Of a stretch of DNA of 64,000 nt, positions 42,827 to 51,639 are shown in pieces (within the stretch, counting starts at the first letter, position 1; the number at the start of each line of letters is the position of its first letter). A model generated the notes under the pieces. It saw only the letters and a list, made by a program, of their open reading frames with translations, had not been told where the DNA came from and did not search any database. A program made the translations under genes and the position numbers. This DNA is from FEN-1350 sp964386005 (GTDB taxonomy: Bacteria; Planctomycetota; Phycisphaerae; Sedimentisphaerales; Anaerohalosphaeraceae): assembly GCA_964386005.1 (NCBI GenBank), contig CAYLSB010000016.1, positions 1 through 64,000 on the forward strand. Direction: 5' to 3'.

Positions 42827-43999
42827 ATGGTTTTCGACGATATCCAAAAACAGCTTGATGAGTTGCACAGTAACCACCTCCTTCGCCGGATGCAGTGTAT
42901 TGAATCGGCTCAGGGATCCATTGTTCGTATGAGTGACGGCAGCGAGAAGGTCTTGTTTTGCAGTAATAACTACCTGAACATGGCGGAAGATCCGCGAATT
43001 CGCACGGCCATCCATGAGGCCATTGACCGATATGGAGTCGGATCGGCGGCGTCGCGTTTGATCAGCGGAACGATGGCTCCGCTTGCGGAACTGGAAAAAC
43101 GGTTCGCCGTTTTTTTGTGTCAAGAGGCGGCCTTGTTCTTTTCCTGCGGTTGGATGGCCAATCAATCGGTTCTGGAAACCCTTCCGCAAAAGGGCGATCT
43201 GGTTCTCGTGGACCGGATGGACCATGCCTCGATTATCGATTCAGTTCAGGCTGGACCGGCACGTTTTAGAACCTTTCGTCGTACTGATCCCGGTCGGTTG
43301 GACGGCTTGTTGTCGGAGACGGGATATCATCACAAATTCATCGTGACCGAGTCGGTCTTTTCCATGGATGGCGACACGGCCGATCTGGTAAAGCTTGTGG
43401 AACTTAAAAACAGGTACGGGGCGATCCTGATCGTTGATGAGGCCCATTCGATTGGTTGTATGGGGCCGACCGGAGCCGGTCTGGCCGAACGGATGGGATT
43501 GCTCGATCAAGTCGATATCTTCGTAGCTCCACTGGGTAAGGCCTTCGGTTGTGGAGGGGCAATCGTCGCCGGTCCAAAAGTGGTAATCGATTATTTGGTC
43601 AATCGCGCCCGACCGTTTATTTTTACGACGGCACCATCGCCCCTGATCGCATCGGCGGCTTTGGCTGTCTTGGACATCGTGAAATCCGAACCGCAACGGC
43701 GTCAACACCTTGCGGCCAATGCGGAGTATTTGAGAGACCGCCTTCGAAAAGGTGGATTTGACATTGGCAATTCCACGACACACATCGTCCCACTGATGAT
43801 CGGTAAGGCCGAAACGGCCCTCCGGATTTCGCAGGAGTTGTTCCAGCGGGGATATTTCGTTTCGGCAATACGTCCGCCGACGGTCCCGCCGAATTCGTCG
43901 CGGTTACGGATCAGTCTTCAGTCTCAACACACACAACAACAACTCGATGGATTGTGTAATGCACTGATTGAGATACGAGCTTCAGGATTGATCCAATAG
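42827..43999 (+). CDS. bioF: 8-amino-7-oxononanoate synthase (BioF) or related alpha-oxoamine synthase
   Basis: PLP enzyme of the alpha-oxoamine synthase family, joining an acyl-CoA to an amino acid. BioF makes the biotin precursor from pimeloyl-thioester and alanine. The 390-residue product has FCSNNYLNMAED, the substrate-side GVGSAASRLISGT and VDEAHSIGCMGPTGAG. The PLP lysine is in APLGKAFGCGGA, and TTAPSPLIASAAL follows. KBL and serine palmitoyltransferase belong to the same family, and the sequence alone does not fully separate them. No other bio gene is near, so biotin synthesis is the default reading, not proven. Confidence 0.85.
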   Translation: MVFDDIQKQLDELHSNHLLRRMQCIESAQGSIVRMSDGSEKVLFCSNNYLNMAEDPRIRTAIHEAIDRYGVGSAASRLISGTMAPLAELEKRFAVFLCQEAALFFSCGWMANQSVLETLPQKGDLVLVDRMDHASIIDSVQAGPARFRTFRRTDPGRLDGLLSETGYHHKFIVTESVFSMDGDTADLVKLVELKNRYGAILIVDEAHSIGCMGPTGAGLAERMGLLDQVDIFVAPLGKAFGCGGAIVAGPKVVIDYLVNRARPFIFTTAPSPLIASAALAVLDIVKSEPQRRQHLAANAEYLRDRLRKGGFDIGNSTTHIVPLMIGKAETALRISQELFQRGYFVSAIRPPTVPPNSSRLRISLQSQHTQQQLDGLCNALIEIRASGLIQ

Positions 44000-44013
44000 T
44001 TCAGGATACTCGA

Positions 44014-45030
44014 TCAGGATTTTGATTTCCGTCGGACCGGCACCGGCGACGGCCTTCGAATCCAATGATACACCAGCAGGATCGATCCGATAATGACCAG
44101 ATACAATCCCATGTTTTGGGATACCGTACCGCCTTTATACAACGCCCACGCCGCCGTTTCAAATCGATTATCATCTCGCAGGAACTCGAGGAAAAACCGG
44201 GCGGTGCCATAAAGTATCATCAGTAAACTGACGGTGGCGCCGGGCTTTCGAATCCCAAATCTGCGCCAGAATCCGTATAACACAATGCATATCGTAAATG
44301 CCTTTATTGAGCCGTATATCTGAGTGGGATGGACACGATGAGCCCGATACACGCCCTGGGTGACCTCGATCTTCTGCGAGTCGGTCAGAAAACGCATGGG
44401 TTTCAGAGCCCGTTGAAACTTCATCTTTTCATCCTGTTCCGGCTCCCATCGTTTCCCATCCTCGCTCATAAAACCGAAATATTCCACCGGCAAATCCCAA
44501 TAGGGTTCCGGCCGATTTCGATCCGGATTGGGATAGACCTGGCTGTAGAACGAAGGAGATGCATAGGGAAATCGAATCGCCCAGGGAAGTTCACAGGGTT
44601 TTCCGAAACAACACCCAAACATGATACACCCGATTCGCCCGAATCCCAGACCCAGCATCAGGCCAACCGCAAGGACATCGAAATATCGCCGAAGGGATAA
44701 TTTCTGTATGTGCAGATAAACAACCATGACCAGGATTGCACCGAGTACTCCGCCAAGAAACTCCAACCCCCCTTCCCACACGGCGAAGACATCTTTCCAG
44801 TTACCCCGGAACTGATTGAGATGATGAAATATATAGAAGACACGGGAACCGACCACGCCGGCGATGAGTGCATACAGAGCCGTATTGGTGATCAGTTCCG
44901 GGTCCTCCCCGATCCGCCGCATCATCCGCCGCATGAGGGCAACGGCCAGCAGGAAGCCGATCACCATCAACACCCCGTAGGTTTTAATGGTTACATGGAG
45001 GAAGGGGATTTCAAATAATTCAGGATGCAT
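44014..45030 (-). CDS. lgt: Prolipoprotein diacylglyceryl transferase Lgt
   Basis: Membrane enzyme that attaches diacylglycerol to the lipobox cysteine of prolipoproteins. The 338-residue product has about seven spans and the Lgt signature RIGCIMFGCCFGKPCELPWA, with HPTQIYGSIKAF and the conserved R in FLEFLRDD. It is slightly longer than typical (about 280), with an extra hydrophilic loop in the middle (about residues 175-210, FGFMSEDGKRW). It is the last gene of a minus-strand cluster after panD. Its start is 9 bases from panD's stop. Confidence 0.95.
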   Translation of the reverse strand: MHPELFEIPFLHVTIKTYGVLMVIGFLLAVALMRRMMRRIGEDPELITNTALYALIAGVVGSRVFYIFHHLNQFRGNWKDVFAVWEGGLEFLGGVLGAILVMVVYLHIQKLSLRRYFDVLAVGLMLGLGFGRIGCIMFGCCFGKPCELPWAIRFPYASPSFYSQVYPNPDRNRPEPYWDLPVEYFGFMSEDGKRWEPEQDEKMKFQRALKPMRFLTDSQKIEVTQGVYRAHRVHPTQIYGSIKAFTICIVLYGFWRRFGIRKPGATVSLLMILYGTARFFLEFLRDDNRFETAAWALYKGGTVSQNMGLYLVIIGSILLVYHWIRRPSPVPVRRKSKS

Positions 45031-45039
45031 AGTATCTCG

Positions 45040-45396
45040 TCATAAGGTGCGCTGGAATTGATTTTTTTCATCCACCAGAACAACACGGGGCTTGATCTCC
45101 TTCATCTCCTGGGGACTGTAATATCCAAAATTCATAATGATGACGACATCACCTTCGGAAAACAATCTGGCGGCCGCGCCGAGGACTTCGATCTTTCCGC
45201 TACCCGCCTCGGCCGGTATCACGTAGGTTTCGGCGCGCGAACCGGTACTGACATTGGCTACAAGGACCTCTTCATACGGCACAATGCCCGCCGCTTCAAG
45301 AAGCCGCGAATCGACACCGAGACTGCCCGGATATTCCACGCGGGTAGCGGTTACCGTGGCACGATGAATCTTGCCTTTTAATGCTTTAACGAACAT
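45040..45396 (-). CDS. panD: Aspartate 1-decarboxylase PanD
   Basis: Pyruvoyl enzyme that decarboxylates aspartate to beta-alanine for pantothenate and CoA. The 118-residue product carries the self-processing site YPGSLGVD at Gly24-Ser25; cleavage there gives the pyruvoyl group. NVSTGSRAETYVI and the GAAARL region complete the family pattern. It lies between lgt and panC, 42 bases after panC, so beta-alanine and pantoate ligation genes are together. The length is normal. Confidence 0.96.
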   Translation of the reverse strand: MFVKALKGKIHRATVTATRVEYPGSLGVDSRLLEAAGIVPYEEVLVANVSTGSRAETYVIPAEAGSGKIEVLGAAARLFSEGDVVIIMNFGYYSPQEMKEIKPRVVLVDEKNQFQRTL

Positions 45397-45438
45397 TCGA
45401 AATATACCTTAAAAATCAGACGTAACGGAAAACCGGTA

Positions 45439-46305
45439 TTATACCCTTTCCGAAGAGGCCCGCAAGTCAAGGATACAATTATCTATCAACCGGGTTGTCC
45501 CCACGTGTGCGGCAATCGCCGCCAAGGCAGGCCGATGAATTTCCGACACATCGGTTAGACTTTCGGCGTCTACGATCTGAATATATTCCGGAACAATATG
45601 AGAACCCTGATTCAACACCTTTTTCATCGCATGCAGTAATACGTCCGCTTGACGAGAACCCTCGGAAAAAAGCTTGTGACATTCTTTCAACGCAGAGGAT
45701 AGTAGAACGGCATCCTGGCGTTCGGTAACGGACAGATATCGATTACGGCTACTCATGGCAAGGCCATCCGGTTCCCGGACCGTCGGACATACGACAATCT
45801 GAAGCGGCAGGTTCAGATCGGTGACCATTCTCCGGACGACGGCGACCTGCTGGGCATCTTTCTGCCCAAAGAAGGCCTGATCGGCTCCGACAATATGAAA
45901 GAGCTTCATGCAGACGGTCGCCACACCGCGGAAATGACCGGGGCGAAATTTTCCGCAAAGGGTTTCCGTCAGCTTTTCAACATGGACCCACGTACAGGCC
46001 TCCGAAGGATACATGGTGGAATCATCGGGCACAAAGAGGGCATCGACTCCGGCCGTTTCACATGCGGAGGAATCCGCATCGAGCATACGAGGATACTTGG
46101 CAAGATCTTCCCTCGGTCCAAACTGCGTGGGATTGACATAAATACTGACCACAACATATCCGCACTGTGCCCTCGCTGCATGAATCAACGAGAGATGTCC
46201 GGCATGAAGCGCGCCCATCGTCGGAACGAAACCAATGGTTTTGTCCTGATGCCGGGCACGTTGAACTTCGAATCGTACCTGTTCTATCGTTTTGATACGT
46301 TTCAT
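45439..46305 (-). CDS. panC: Pantothenate synthetase PanC
   Basis: Joins pantoate and beta-alanine using ATP. The 288-residue product has the nucleotide motif PTMGALHAGHLSLI (H-x-G-H) and YVNPTQFGPREDLAKYP. HFRGVATVCMKLF, FFGQKDAQQVAVV and the AMSSRN motif near the C-terminus match the family. I use the ATG at 46305, which overlaps the stop of the folK-dNK gene (ATGA); a longer reading adds 23 unlike residues. panD follows directly, so two pantothenate genes are translated in series. PanB is not in the window. Confidence 0.96.
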   Translation of the reverse strand: MKRIKTIEQVRFEVQRARHQDKTIGFVPTMGALHAGHLSLIHAARAQCGYVVVSIYVNPTQFGPREDLAKYPRMLDADSSACETAGVDALFVPDDSTMYPSEACTWVHVEKLTETLCGKFRPGHFRGVATVCMKLFHIVGADQAFFGQKDAQQVAVVRRMVTDLNLPLQIVVCPTVREPDGLAMSSRNRYLSVTERQDAVLLSSALKECHKLFSEGSRQADVLLHAMKKVLNQGSHIVPEYIQIVDAESLTDVSEIHRPALAAIAAHVGTTRLIDNCILDLRASSERV

Positions 46306-47414
46306 ACGGATTCCACGGACAGATAATGGCGGACCTCCGAAGCCAGCGATTCCACGCGGCCTCGATCGCGACAATCGAAATCACTTGCATCCAACCGGAT
46401 CACGGGCGATTTTGTCCATGCCGAGAATAACTGTTCATACGCGTTGGAAAACCATTCCAGTACCTCTATCGTAATGGAGGTTTCAAACGGACGATTTCGC
46501 CGGCCGATCCGTTCCAGGCATCGCCGGGATGTATCTTTCAGATAGATCACGACCGTCGGCGTACAGACTTCGCCCGCGGCTCGATGATGTTCTGTATCAT
46601 ACCGCCCTCGTGAATCCGGGTCGAGGGTTCTCCGGGCAAAAATCGGATCCTGATCGAATACGTAATCCGATATGGCGATCCTTCCGGCTTCCAGTTGGGA
46701 TCGCGATAGTTGTGCCGCCCGCGAATGAAGGAAATACAACTGGCTTTTCAAGGCCAACTCCTTTTGCCCGCCGCATACGGCCGGAAGATAGGGATTGGTG
46801 TCATACGCTTCGCGGATCAAAGGACAATTCCATGATCGACTCAGGCCTTCCGCCAGGGTCGTTTTGCCCACTCCAATCAAACCGGCAATGGAGATCAACT
46901 GCGGTCGATGGTGATCTCGGATGTAATCCCCTCCACCCAGCCGCTCGGCCAGTTCGGCCATTGTCCGTTTCAAAACCGGGTGAACCCGATCCGGCGAAAG
47001 GGAACAAAGAGGGTCCATAACAAAAGAACGAAGATGCATTTGAGGATGAGGAATGGTTAATTCATCGGTTCGAATCACACGATCTCCAAAGAGCAAAAGA
47101 TCCAAATCGATCACTCGCGGACCCCAGCGATCGGTGCGGACCCGGCCCAATTGTCGTTCGATCTCTCGCAAGGCGCCCAAGAGTTCGCTCGGCGATAAGG
47201 ACGTGCTGATCCGGACCGCGCAATTCAAATACGGGCCTTGCGGCACAGGTCCGACGGGAAGGGTTTCGCTGATTGCAGCCATTTCCTCCATCCGAACTCC
47301 ATGAACGATGGATAAAAATTCGATAGCCCGATGGAGGTTTGCTTCCCGGTCGCCCAGATTGCTGCCCAGTCCTATATAGACCGTCGATAATTTCGGTTTC
47401 TTCAAGAGTTCCAT
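46302..47414 (-). CDS. Fused FolK pyrophosphokinase and deoxynucleoside kinase
   Basis: A 370-residue two-domain protein. Residues about 10-160 are HPPK/FolK: GLGSNLGDREANL, TDRWGPRVIDLDLLLFGD and IPHPQMHLRSFVMDPL. This domain transfers pyrophosphate to 6-hydroxymethyl-dihydropterin in folate synthesis. Residues about 170-370 are a deoxynucleoside kinase: P-loop AGLIGVGKTTLAEGLS, REAYDTNPYL, FDQDPIFARRTL and a lid-like RIGRRNRPFE. The second domain phosphorylates deoxynucleosides. The panC start overlaps its stop. Both domains look intact, so neither seems to be decaying. Confidence 0.88.
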   Translation of the reverse strand: MELLKKPKLSTVYIGLGSNLGDREANLHRAIEFLSIVHGVRMEEMAAISETLPVGPVPQGPYLNCAVRISTSLSPSELLGALREIERQLGRVRTDRWGPRVIDLDLLLFGDRVIRTDELTIPHPQMHLRSFVMDPLCSLSPDRVHPVLKRTMAELAERLGGGDYIRDHHRPQLISIAGLIGVGKTTLAEGLSRSWNCPLIREAYDTNPYLPAVCGGQKELALKSQLYFLHSRAAQLSRSQLEAGRIAISDYVFDQDPIFARRTLDPDSRGRYDTEHHRAAGEVCTPTVVIYLKDTSRRCLERIGRRNRPFETSITIEVLEWFSNAYEQLFSAWTKSPVIRLDASDFDCRDRGRVESLASEVRHYLSVESV

Positions 47415-47461
47415 TTCCGGCCGGTTCCGTCATGGCAGCCAACCAACAGCCGATCCCTGCA

Positions 47462-48694
47462 TCAAAGGTTGGCGATCCGTTCCATCGCTTCCTTAACCCT
47501 ATCCGGTTTGTTGAAGGCGCTAAGCCGCATATATCCTTCACCCGACGGTCCGAAACCGGCGCCCGGGGTTCCGACCACATGGGCCTTGTGCAGCAGCAAC
47601 TCGAAAAAGTCCCACGAACCCATACGATTCTTTGTTTCGATCCACACATACGGAGCATTGATACCGCCATAAACATGATACCCCAATCGGGACAAGGCCT
47701 CGCGGATCATAGCGGCATTGCGCATGTAGAGATCGATGATTTCGCGAGATTGCCGTCTTCCTTTATCGGAATAGACCGCGACCGCGGCCGCCTGCGAGAC
47801 GTAACTGGCCCCATTGAATTTGGTACAGTGCCTCCGGTTCCATAACGGATTCAGGGCAATGGGGTGGCCTTGGGGCGTAAAGGCCATTACGTCTTTCGGC
47901 ACGACCGTAAAGGCGCATCGAAGCCCCGTAAATCCGGCCGTCTTGGAAAAACTGCGAAACTCGATCGCCACTTGTTTGGCGCCGGGGATTTCATAGATGG
48001 AATGGGGTATCGACGAATCGGAGATATAGGCCTCATACGCCGCATCAAATAAGATCACGGCCCGATGATCCCGGGCATATTCCACCCAGGCGGCAAGCTG
48101 ATTGCCGGTGGCCACCGCGCCGGTTGGATTGTTTGGGTAACACAAGTAAATCAAATCGACCGGTTTGTTCGGAAACACCGGCACAAATTGATTGGCCGGG
48201 GTACAGGGCATATACACAATGCCGGAATACTGTCCCCTGGCGTTGATCGTGCCGGTTCGTCCCGCCATCACATTCGTATCCACATAAACGGGGTACACCG
48301 GGTCGGTCACGGCGATCGTATTGTCCAGCCCGAAGATTTCCTGGATATTTCCGGAATCGCATTTGCTTCCGTCGCTGACAAAAATCTCGTCGAGGGCCAG
48401 CTCCACACCGCGCGATCGATAATCATTTTCCTGAATCGCTTTTCGTAAGATTTCATAACCCTGTTCGGGACCATAACCCTTCAAGGTGTCACAACCGCCC
48501 ATCTCATCCACGGCCGTGTGCATGGCTTCCACGACCGCCGGAACCAGCGGCTCGGTAACGTCGCCGATTCCCATACGGATGATATTGGCCCTGGGATTCT
48601 GTGCCGAGAAGGCCGCCACTCGGCGGGAAATCTCCGGGAACAAATACCCGGCCTGCAATTTCATATAATGCTCGTTGACGCGGATCATGGCCAT
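47462..48694 (-). CDS. dapL: LL-diaminopimelate aminotransferase DapL
   Basis: PLP enzyme that converts tetrahydrodipicolinate directly to LL-DAP with glutamate, the short route to meso-DAP and lysine. The 410-residue product has IRMGIGDVTEPL, GYGPEQGYEILRKAI, FVSDGSKCDSGNIQEIFG and YLCYPNNPTGAVAT. The PLP lysine is in FRSFSKTAGFTGLRC. This gene marks the DapL pathway used by planctomycetes, chlamydiae, plants and some others. It is the first gene of the minus cluster that continues with folK-dNK, panC and panD. A second Met two codons in is an alternative start. Confidence 0.95.
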   Translation of the reverse strand: MAMIRVNEHYMKLQAGYLFPEISRRVAAFSAQNPRANIIRMGIGDVTEPLVPAVVEAMHTAVDEMGGCDTLKGYGPEQGYEILRKAIQENDYRSRGVELALDEIFVSDGSKCDSGNIQEIFGLDNTIAVTDPVYPVYVDTNVMAGRTGTINARGQYSGIVYMPCTPANQFVPVFPNKPVDLIYLCYPNNPTGAVATGNQLAAWVEYARDHRAVILFDAAYEAYISDSSIPHSIYEIPGAKQVAIEFRSFSKTAGFTGLRCAFTVVPKDVMAFTPQGHPIALNPLWNRRHCTKFNGASYVSQAAAVAVYSDKGRRQSREIIDLYMRNAAMIREALSRLGYHVYGGINAPYVWIETKNRMGSWDFFELLLHKAHVVGTPGAGFGPSGEGYMRLSAFNKPDRVKEAMERIANL

Positions 48695-49013
48695 CCATTC
48701 CTTGGGTCATATCGATTATTCAAACTTCACAATTTCTGTAAAGAGGATTGTATAAGACAAACCGTTCGTCGTCAATCCCCGCTCCTTTCGGAGGAAGCCA
48801 TTCGAACCGATTGATTGAAAAGCCGGATCTTATCGGACGATATGGGTGGATCATCCATCAGTTTCATACGGCCAACAACTTGGAAAAGACCTGTCATGGT
48901 CGAAGGAGGTTTCGCCGATACAATTGCCATCCGGCGGAGGTCCCCTACCTTACCGGAAGCAGGCGGAGCAGGCAACGTATCCGCGTACAACGACCAACAG
49001 GGATACCGACATC
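48695..49013. other. Intergenic region between dapL and the hybrid kinase
   Basis: No gene is supported. A plus-strand reading frame extends upstream of 49014, but its composition is unlike the kinase and no ribosome site precedes it. It holds two divergent promoter regions; the best I see on the plus strand is a weak TTCACA/TATAAG pair near 48726-48756. Confidence 0.4.
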
Positions 49014-50867
49014 ATGGACAACAGCAACAACCAATGTACCGCTGATCTCGATGAAACGAAGCGGATTCAATGGCGTAAGAACATCGACGCCATTATGGAT
49101 GGAATCCCTTTGTCTGTCCTTCTGATCGATAACCAAAGGGTCGTCAAACGTTATAATCATGCCGTACGTCAATTGACGGGCAAAAACGATTCGCAATTGA
49201 CCGGGATATCGTGGTGTCTGGCTTTAGGTTGTTCGAATTGCTCCCCGGCTACGGGTTTATGCCCCCCGGATATTCAGGATCGCTGTATCCTTCATGAACT
49301 GGTATATAAAGCCCTGACTTCGAATCAGCCCGCTTGTCGAATCGATTCGCTTTTGCAGATTTCGAATCCAAAAGGGATTTCCCAACGTCATATTCGTGCG
49401 ACCATTCAACCGATCCGGATCGAAGCGGAACCCCATGTTCTGCTGGTCATCGATGATATCACGGAATGGAAACGGGCGGAAAACGCCTTGAAAGAAAGTG
49501 AGTTGGAATTACGGAGTCTCAATGAGGTACTGGAAATCCAGAATCGTGCCCTGGCGGATTCCCGCAGCGCCGCCATCCATCTGATGGAGGAATCCAAGAA
49601 AGCCAGGGCGGAATCGGAACTGGCCAATCACCAATTGCAGGCATCCATTGAAAACGCACAGATTATGGCCGAGGAAGCTCGCGTGGCCAATCGAGCCAAA
49701 AGCGATTTTTTGGCCAATATGAGCCATGAAATCCGAACCCCGATGAACGCGATCATCGGATTCGGCGATTTGTTATCTCAGGAGACTCTTTCCGAAAAAC
49801 AAAAATCCTATGTTGCGACCATTATACAGGCCGGGCAAAATCTGCTCGATCTGATCAACGATATTCTGGATTTTTCCAAGATCGAAGCGGGCAAGATGAA
49901 TACCGAAATCATCGATTGTTCCCTGGGAACTCTGGTCGGTCAAATTGATTTGATGATTCGACCCATGGCGACCCAAAAAAATCTTCAATTCGAAATCACC
50001 GCATCGGGTCCGCTCCCTTCCATCATTCAAGCCGATCCGGTTCGATTGAGACAATGCCTGCTCAACCTGCTGAGCAACGCCGTCAAATTTACCGAAAAGG
50101 GATGGGTCCGACTCCTCATCGGCATGGAACGGGATCAAGATCCGAACCAGCCCTGGATTGTATTTCATGTGGAGGATACAGGAATCGGAATTTCTCGGGA
50201 ACATCACCATCGGTTATTCGACGCATTTTCCCAGGCCGACAGCAGCACGACCAGGAAATACGGGGGTACCGGTCTCGGACTTGCCATCACCAAAAAACTG
50301 ATCACGCTGATGGGGGGAAAGATCACCTTTTGCAGCTCGCTTGGAAACGGTTCCACGTTCAGTCTCTATCTGGCCGCTCCCCGGAATGTAGACCGCATCG
50401 CTCCTTTCGAGGGCTTTCAATCCGGGGCCATGCAGGAGTATATGCTGGATTCAACGCCGGAAATCAAGTTTGACGGTCGAGTTCTCGTCGCCGAGGATAA
50501 TCCATCCAATCAACTGTTGATTCGGCTATTGCTGGAAAAAATGGGATTGGTCCCGGTCGTTGCTGAAGACGGACGTAAAATACTGGACCATGTCCGTGAG
50601 GAGCCGTTCGATCTGATCCTGATGGATATTCAGATGCCGACCATGAACGGATTTGAGACGACACAACGGTTACGTGAACAGGGCATTCGCACACCGATCA
50701 TCGCCTTGACGGCCAATGCTCTCAAGGGTATGAAGGAAAAATGCATTGCAGCGGGATGCAACAGTTTTTTAATCAAACCGATCCGCCACAAAGCCCTGTA
50801 TGATGAGATCGCCAAATACCTCCAACCTCGCTCGAAGTGTCTTTCCACGGGAGGCGAAGCCGTATGA
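49014..50867 (+). CDS. PAS-hybrid sensor histidine kinase with receiver
   Basis: Soluble-looking kinase of about 617 residues. The N-terminal PAS-like region (about 10-150) has LLIDNQRVVKRYNHAVRQLTG and VIDDITEWKRAENA; a stretch of coiled coil follows (about 155-225). The kinase domain has the phospho-accepting His in NMSHEIRTPMNAIIGF, then NLLSNAVKFTEKG, VEDTGIGIS and GGTGLGLAI. The C-terminal receiver has VAEDNPSNQ, with Asp in LILMDIQMPTMNG and Lys in LIKPI. No membrane span is seen. It overlaps the HPt gene by four bases, so a phosphorelay is implied. The start is judged from an AGGGAT eight bases upstream. Confidence 0.92.
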   Translation: MDNSNNQCTADLDETKRIQWRKNIDAIMDGIPLSVLLIDNQRVVKRYNHAVRQLTGKNDSQLTGISWCLALGCSNCSPATGLCPPDIQDRCILHELVYKALTSNQPACRIDSLLQISNPKGISQRHIRATIQPIRIEAEPHVLLVIDDITEWKRAENALKESELELRSLNEVLEIQNRALADSRSAAIHLMEESKKARAESELANHQLQASIENAQIMAEEARVANRAKSDFLANMSHEIRTPMNAIIGFGDLLSQETLSEKQKSYVATIIQAGQNLLDLINDILDFSKIEAGKMNTEIIDCSLGTLVGQIDLMIRPMATQKNLQFEITASGPLPSIIQADPVRLRQCLLNLLSNAVKFTEKGWVRLLIGMERDQDPNQPWIVFHVEDTGIGISREHHHRLFDAFSQADSSTTRKYGGTGLGLAITKKLITLMGGKITFCSSLGNGSTFSLYLAAPRNVDRIAPFEGFQSGAMQEYMLDSTPEIKFDGRVLVAEDNPSNQLLIRLLLEKMGLVPVVAEDGRKILDHVREEPFDLILMDIQMPTMNGFETTQRLREQGIRTPIIALTANALKGMKEKCIAAGCNSFLIKPIRHKALYDEIAKYLQPRSKCLSTGGEAV

Positions 50868-51232
50868 CCCTCTCCAAAACTTCGTCATTGGTTTCATCCA
50901 TGGATCATGACCCCCGCTTCGCTTGTGTGATCGAAACGTTCCTCCAGGAATTTCCCCACATGATCCAACAGCTACTCCTCGCTTTCCAGCATCGCAATGC
51001 CAAAGAACTCAGCGTGTCCTCCCACAAAATCAAGGGGGCATCCGGAAGCGCCGGATTTGAATTCATAACCCAACTCGCCCTTCAAATCGAGCGATTCGCC
51101 CGGGCCCGCCAAATCGATTCCGTCGAGCCCCTCATCAACCAACTACGTCAACTGAGCGAACAAATCACGGAACAACGAAAATCCGTTTCCCAAACAAGCG
51201 CCGCCCAATCATCTCAAGGACCCAACTCATGA
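50864..51232 (+). CDS. HPt-domain phosphotransfer protein
   Basis: A 122-residue protein of the histidine phosphotransfer type. The family's phospho-acceptor histidine is in SSHKIKGASGSAGF, followed by AHQ-like helices (LALQIERFARARQI). It starts with an ATG that overlaps the hybrid kinase stop (ATGA) and ends overlapping the next receiver gene, also ATGA. It would carry phosphate from the kinase's receiver to the stand-alone receiver, completing a three-protein relay. It has no other domain. Confidence 0.9.
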   Translation: MTLSKTSSLVSSMDHDPRFACVIETFLQEFPHMIQQLLLAFQHRNAKELSVSSHKIKGASGSAGFEFITQLALQIERFARARQIDSVEPLINQLRQLSEQITEQRKSVSQTSAAQSSQGPNS

Positions 51233-51639
51233 AAAGTCTGATCGTTGAAGACGAATTTACCATTCGAAAACTGATGCAATTGTATCTCATGGAATTCGGC
51301 CCTTGCCACATCGCCAAAAACGGCAAAGAGGCCGTGGACGCTTTTTTGCTCGCTCTGGATGAACGACAACCCTATGATTTGATTTGCATGGACATCATGA
51401 TGCCGGAAATGGACGGTATGGAAGCGATGGAGCGAATCCGGCAGATCGAGGCGAAGCGAAATATTCTCGGTTTAGCCGCCGTCAAAATTATCATGACCAC
51501 CGCCAAGGGTCAATCCAAGGATATTTTCGGCGCTTTCAATTCCGGCTGTGAGGCCTATATCATCAAGCCGTTCCACCGTGAAGATCTTCTGGAGGAAGTC
51601 GGCAAGCTGGGACTTCTTCCAAAGATCCCCTCGCACTGA
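51229..51639 (+). CDS. Stand-alone CheY-type response regulator
   Basis: A 136-residue single receiver domain: IVEDEFTIRKL, phospho-acceptor Asp in LICMDIMMPEMDGM, Thr in IMTTAKGQ and Lys in IIKPFHRED. There is no output domain, so it acts by protein contact. It is the third gene of the overlapping relay operon and the likely phosphate end point. Its last 77 bases overlap the convergent umuC coding sequence. Confidence 0.92.
   Translation: MKSLIVEDEFTIRKLMQLYLMEFGPCHIAKNGKEAVDAFLLALDERQPYDLICMDIMMPEMDGMEAMERIRQIEAKRNILGLAAVKIIMTTAKGQSKDIFGAFNSGCEAYIIKPFHREDLLEEVGKLGLLPKIPSH

Noticed and set aside
48846..49013. N-terminal extension of the hybrid kinase from an upstream start
   Set aside because: Composition does not fit the PAS region and there is no ribosome site.
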